A stretch of 64,000 nucleotides of DNA from Ancylobacter novellus (GTDB lineage: Bacteria; Pseudomonadota; Alphaproteobacteria; Rhizobiales; Methylopilaceae), in the NCBI GenBank assembly GCA_003241695.1, contig QFPN01000006.1:283819-347818 (forward strand). Direction: 5' to 3'. A program made the position numbers and the translations under genes. Positions 61,397 to 64,000 of the stretch are shown here, one piece after another. Below the pieces are notes generated by a model. That model did not search any database, was not told where the DNA came from, and worked only from the letters and a program-made list of their open reading frames with translations. The number at the start of each line of letters is the position of its first letter. Position 1 is the stretch's first letter.

Positions 61397-63394
61397 TTAT
61401 CCCCCGCGGCCAGCCTCGATCGAGGCGGCGCGGGCGCCGGCGGCAGGGCCGCGCCCCAGAAGGCCGTCGATCCGCTCGCGCTCCTGTTCGAACTTGGCGA
61501 GCACGGAGCCGTCGAGTTCCCGGCCGCGCGGCAGCTTCACCGTCATAGGGTTCACGAAGCGCCCGTTGATCATGACCTCGTAATGGAGGTGCGCGCCGGT
61601 CGACAGGCCGGTCGAGCCGACATAGCCGATCACCTGGCCCTGGCGGACGCGCGACCCCGGCTGAACGCCGCGGGCGATTCCCGACATGTGGTTGTAGGTG
61701 GTCTCGTAGCCGTTGGCGTGCTGCAGCACGACCTGCCGTCCGTAGCCGCTCGACCAGCCGGCCTTCTCGACCGATCCGTTGCCCGAGGCCACGATCGGGG
61801 TGCCGGTCGGCGCCGCCCAGTCGACGCCGGTGTGCATCTTCGAATAGCCGAGCACCGGATGCCGGCGGAAGCCGAAGCCCGAGCGCATGACGCCGCCGGT
61901 CATCGGCTTGCGCATCAGGAACTTCTTCGCCGACTTGCCGGCCTCGTCGTACCAGTCGACCAATCCGTCGTCGTCGGTTTCGAATCGGTAGAAGCGGCGC
62001 TGCTCGCCGGCGAGCTTCAGCGCCATGAACGCCACCTCGCCATCGCCGCCCGGCTCGTTCGGGTCGCAGAAGAAGACCTCGAAACTGTCGGCCGGGCCAA
62101 CGGGCCGGTTGAAGTCGACGTCGTAGGAGACGATCCGCACCATCTCGTCGACGATCGAGGCCGGAACCTGATTCTTGAGGGCGGCCTCGTACAAGCCGTT
62201 GTAGAGCCGCATGCGCCCCGGCGTGCCGGGCCGCTCGACCTCGTCGGCGATCTCCTCGGCGGTCGGCTCGTCCGCGAGATCCTCGATGTCGGCCACGGCT
62301 ACGTAGTCGCCGATGTCGGAGAGCGCTACGGAGCCGACATGGCCGCCGTCGGCGTCAAATAGGCTGACGCGCACCGGCTGCAGCCGGTTGAGGCCCGGAG
62401 CGGCGGATCGGCCCATGAGCACCCGTAGGCGCTGGCCGGGCGTCACGGAAGCGACGCCGTAGCCGTCGCGGCCGGCGAATCGGTCGGCGATCACCCGCGC
62501 GTCCTCGGGCGCGACCGAGGAATCGCGCTCGAGCGCCGTGGCGAGCGAGCCTCCCGCGGTCACGGTCACGGTGTTCTCGCCGGGCGCGGCGGGGCCTGCC
62601 GCTGCGGCTTCGGCGGACTTTGCGACGAGCGTCATGTTGCTCGGGGCGGGGCGTGGATCGATCACGCCCGGCAGCGGCAAGGCGTCCTGAGCCGCGTAGG
62701 CGAGGGCGTTCTGCGCGCCGGGACTGAGCGACAGGGTCGGTTCGATTCGGGTCGCGAATTCGAAGGCCGCCGCCTCGCGCACCCGCGCCCGGACTTCGAC
62801 CGGAGGCACCACCGGTCCCTCGTCCGGCGCGATATCGCGGCTGGAAAGGTCGCTCACCGTAAAGGAAAGGTCGCCTTCGCCTTCCTGTTCCGGGCTTGAC
62901 CGGTCGCGATTCGCGGCCGCGAGGGTCTTCATCGGATCGAAGGCGGGCACGCGGGAAGCGTATTCGGTCGGCGCCCGCGCGAGCGGAGCGCTCACGCGCA
63001 CGAAGGGGCGCATCCGCACCACCTCGCGATCACCGTGTTTCGTGGTCGAGGACACGCGAATCGCCTGACGCGCCGCTGCGGAGTCCTGGTCCGGCGTCAG
63101 GCGGTCGCCCTTGCGGATCTCGTTCGAGACTCGATCGTCCTGCTTCGCCTGCGCCGCCGCGAGCCGCAGGGCGTGGGAGACGTCGGTCTTGCCGTTCAGG
63201 GTCGAGAAGATCGCGCCCCCGAGGAGCCCCGCTCCGGTCATGCCGGTCAGCACCGTTCCCGCAAGCCAGCGCAGGTTGATCGCGCGGCGGTCGAGCGGAT
63301 CGGACGCGCCGGCGACGCCGAGCGGTGGCTCCGAACCGAGCTCGACGGTCTGGCGGACATGCGGGAGGGCGCGCGAGGCGCGGCGGGCGGACAC
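61397..63394 (-). CDS. Membrane-anchored M23 family peptidase
   Basis: 665 residues. One membrane helix at about 45-66 (AGTVLTGMTGAGLLGGAIF) follows a basic cytosolic start, so the rest is periplasmic. A long region (about 70-500) holds a LysM/OapA-like segment (about 300-350; YGVASVTPGQRLRVLMG). The LytM zinc site is complete: HTGVD with His521 and Asp525, and HLHYE with His602/His604. The enzyme probably cuts peptidoglycan cross-links during growth or division. It runs convergently into lolA and faces the rRNA promoter region upstream. Confidence 0.92.
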   Translation of the reverse strand: MSARRASRALPHVRQTVELGSEPPLGVAGASDPLDRRAINLRWLAGTVLTGMTGAGLLGGAIFSTLNGKTDVSHALRLAAAQAKQDDRVSNEIRKGDRLTPDQDSAAARQAIRVSSTTKHGDREVVRMRPFVRVSAPLARAPTEYASRVPAFDPMKTLAAANRDRSSPEQEGEGDLSFTVSDLSSRDIAPDEGPVVPPVEVRARVREAAAFEFATRIEPTLSLSPGAQNALAYAAQDALPLPGVIDPRPAPSNMTLVAKSAEAAAAGPAAPGENTVTVTAGGSLATALERDSSVAPEDARVIADRFAGRDGYGVASVTPGQRLRVLMGRSAAPGLNRLQPVRVSLFDADGGHVGSVALSDIGDYVAVADIEDLADEPTAEEIADEVERPGTPGRMRLYNGLYEAALKNQVPASIVDEMVRIVSYDVDFNRPVGPADSFEVFFCDPNEPGGDGEVAFMALKLAGEQRRFYRFETDDDGLVDWYDEAGKSAKKFLMRKPMTGGVMRSGFGFRRHPVLGYSKMHTGVDWAAPTGTPIVASGNGSVEKAGWSSGYGRQVVLQHANGYETTYNHMSGIARGVQPGSRVRQGQVIGYVGSTGLSTGAHLHYEVMINGRFVNPMTVKLPRGRELDGSVLAKFEQERERIDGLLGRGPAAGARAASIEAGRGG

Positions 63395-63711
63395 TGCCGA
63401 GTTTGAACCCCTTGGGACCGACCGTTCGTGACGACGGTTCGGCGGAACGCGAGACCCTAACGCGACGTTGGCGACCGCGCCACCCGTAGCACCGTCGCTA
63501 CGGAACCGACCAGAAACGAGGGCTTTGCGGCGTCATCGGGGCGGGCGTCCCCGCGGCCGTTCGCGTCGCGGACCGCTCCACGTCGAACGGCTGCAAGTGA
63601 TGCGGCGGTGGTCAAATCGGTCGCAGCAGCGCGCCCAAGAACTTCTCGGAGCGAGGCCTTCCGGAGCGGATCCGGGGGTCATCGGACCGTCATTTTTTTC
63701 ATCGGAGCGCG
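63395..63711. other. Gene-free stretch upstream of the rRNA operon promoter
   Basis: 317 bases, G/C-rich, with no reading frame of coding character on either strand. It must contain the promoter of the M23 gene. A T-run (CATTTTTTTC at 63691-63700) directly upstream of the next promoter could be an UP element. Confidence 0.5.
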
Positions 63712-63741
63712 TTGACAGTCGGAACGGGCGGGGCCTATACA
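63712..63741 (+). promoter_or_regulatory. Probable rRNA operon promoter
   Basis: TTGACA (63712-63717), an 18-base spacer and TATACA (63736-63741). The spacer is GC-rich, as is usual for rrn promoters. It is followed by a long untranslated leader with rRNA-leader features. Confidence 0.65.
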
Positions 63742-64000
63742 GCGGCCATCGGCGGCGACGACGAAGCCCACGGGCCTCGGCGAAGCCTCCTTCAGTCTCT
63801 TCAGCATGGCGTGCCGCACTGTCGGCGTTAAGCCGAGTGTGAGCAGATTGGAACGGCTGATGGCGGAAGCGCCGACAGCCGGCCGCATACGGTTCATCTG
63901 TGTGCGTGTTTTTTGACAAGTTGAAGATCGAAAGAGAAACGTGGGCGGCGGAGTTCTTGCGGCTCTTGGCGAAAGCCAAGGGCATGTACAGAGACTTCGG
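63742..64000 (+). ncRNA. 5' leader of a ribosomal RNA operon (16S gene outside the window)
   Basis: No coding character. The stretch TTTTTTGACAAG (63909-63920), then GAAAGAGAAACGTGGGCGG (63930-63948) and the closing GAGACTTCGG match what I recall of 16S rRNA leaders in Rhizobiales. A perfect hairpin with a GAAA tetraloop (CTTGGC-GAAA-GCCAAG) is at 63965-63980. The mature 16S start (AGAGTTTGATC) is not reached. Identification is from memory of related operons and is not certain. Confidence 0.55.

Noticed and set aside
63679..63897. 72-codon minus-strand ORF opposite the rRNA leader
   Set aside because: It covers the presumed rrn promoter and leader, and shows no motif or ribosome binding site.
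63913..63918. Second TTGACA in the rRNA leader as a P2 promoter
   Set aside because: No -10-like hexamer lies 16-19 bases downstream.

Overview
The window is about 64 kb of GC-rich chromosome from an alphaproteobacterium, most likely Hyphomicrobiales (Rhizobiales). The evidence is the cpa/tad pilus operon in its alphaproteobacterial order, a Trm112 / Lon-like N-domain / YbbN trio, the glnK-amtB pair, FtsK and LolA in tandem, and the asnO-ngg N-acetylglutaminylglutamine amide (NAGGN) osmolyte genes. A formate-tetrahydrofolate ligase would fit a methylotroph-related lineage but does not prove one. I see no prophage, insertion sequence, CRISPR array or tRNA. The window looks like core chromosome with scattered small lineage-specific genes.

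Layout. 1-3.3 kb: the end of priA, then two tandem secreted metzincin-type metallopeptidases. 3.7-9.2 kb: the F1 ATP synthase operon atpHAGDC, carrying two extra small genes, one after atpG and one after atpD. 9.4-15.6 kb: a PLP-dependent decarboxylase, a CNNM/CorC-type CBS protein, hisE, and an operon of a small secreted cysteine-containing protein with exbB-exbD-tonB. 15.8-20.6 kb: a strong promoter, an acidic 46-residue ORF, a soluble hybrid histidine kinase and fhs. 20.8-30.7 kb: the Tad/Flp pilus locus. A pilus N-domain protein and an 81-residue membrane protein run one way; flp, cpaA, cpaB, cpaC, cpaD, cpaE, cpaF, tadB and tadC run the other. TadE/F/G pseudopilins are not present here.

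30.7-36 kb: the NAGGN 'trio' (M42 hydrolase, GNAT/ATP-grasp ligase, class II amidotransferase). A small Phe-rich ORF with its own ribosome binding site and terminator lies on the opposite strand between them. 36-43.7 kb: a quinone oxidoreductase-like protein, an MFS exporter, a UbiH-type hydroxylase, Trm112, a Lon N-domain protein, YbbN, NDH-2 and a 27-residue membrane microprotein. 43.8-50.4 kb: a YbbAP-like ABC transporter with a divergent TesA-like esterase, an RNA ligase-like phosphodiesterase, and two cell-wall hydrolases (M23 and NlpC/P60). 50.5-54.5 kb: tesB, dapF, an M17 aminopeptidase and a YqaA/DedA-like membrane protein. 54.5-63.4 kb: glnK-amtB behind a sigma54-type promoter, ftsK, a signal-peptidase-like protein without catalytic residues, lolA, and a membrane-anchored M23 peptidase. 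The last 290 bases look like the promoter and leader of an rRNA operon whose 16S gene starts just past the window.

Most genes are housekeeping: energy conversion, envelope and cell division, nitrogen sensing, osmoprotection, pilus assembly. The less familiar material is small: the Phe-rich protein and its paired palindromes in the NAGGN locus, the possibly related acidic ORF at 15.9 kb, the pseudo-signal peptidase after ftsK, the extra genes inside the atp operon, and the small membrane protein translationally coupled to the pilus N-domain gene. All names rest on reading motifs and gene order by eye; no database search was run.
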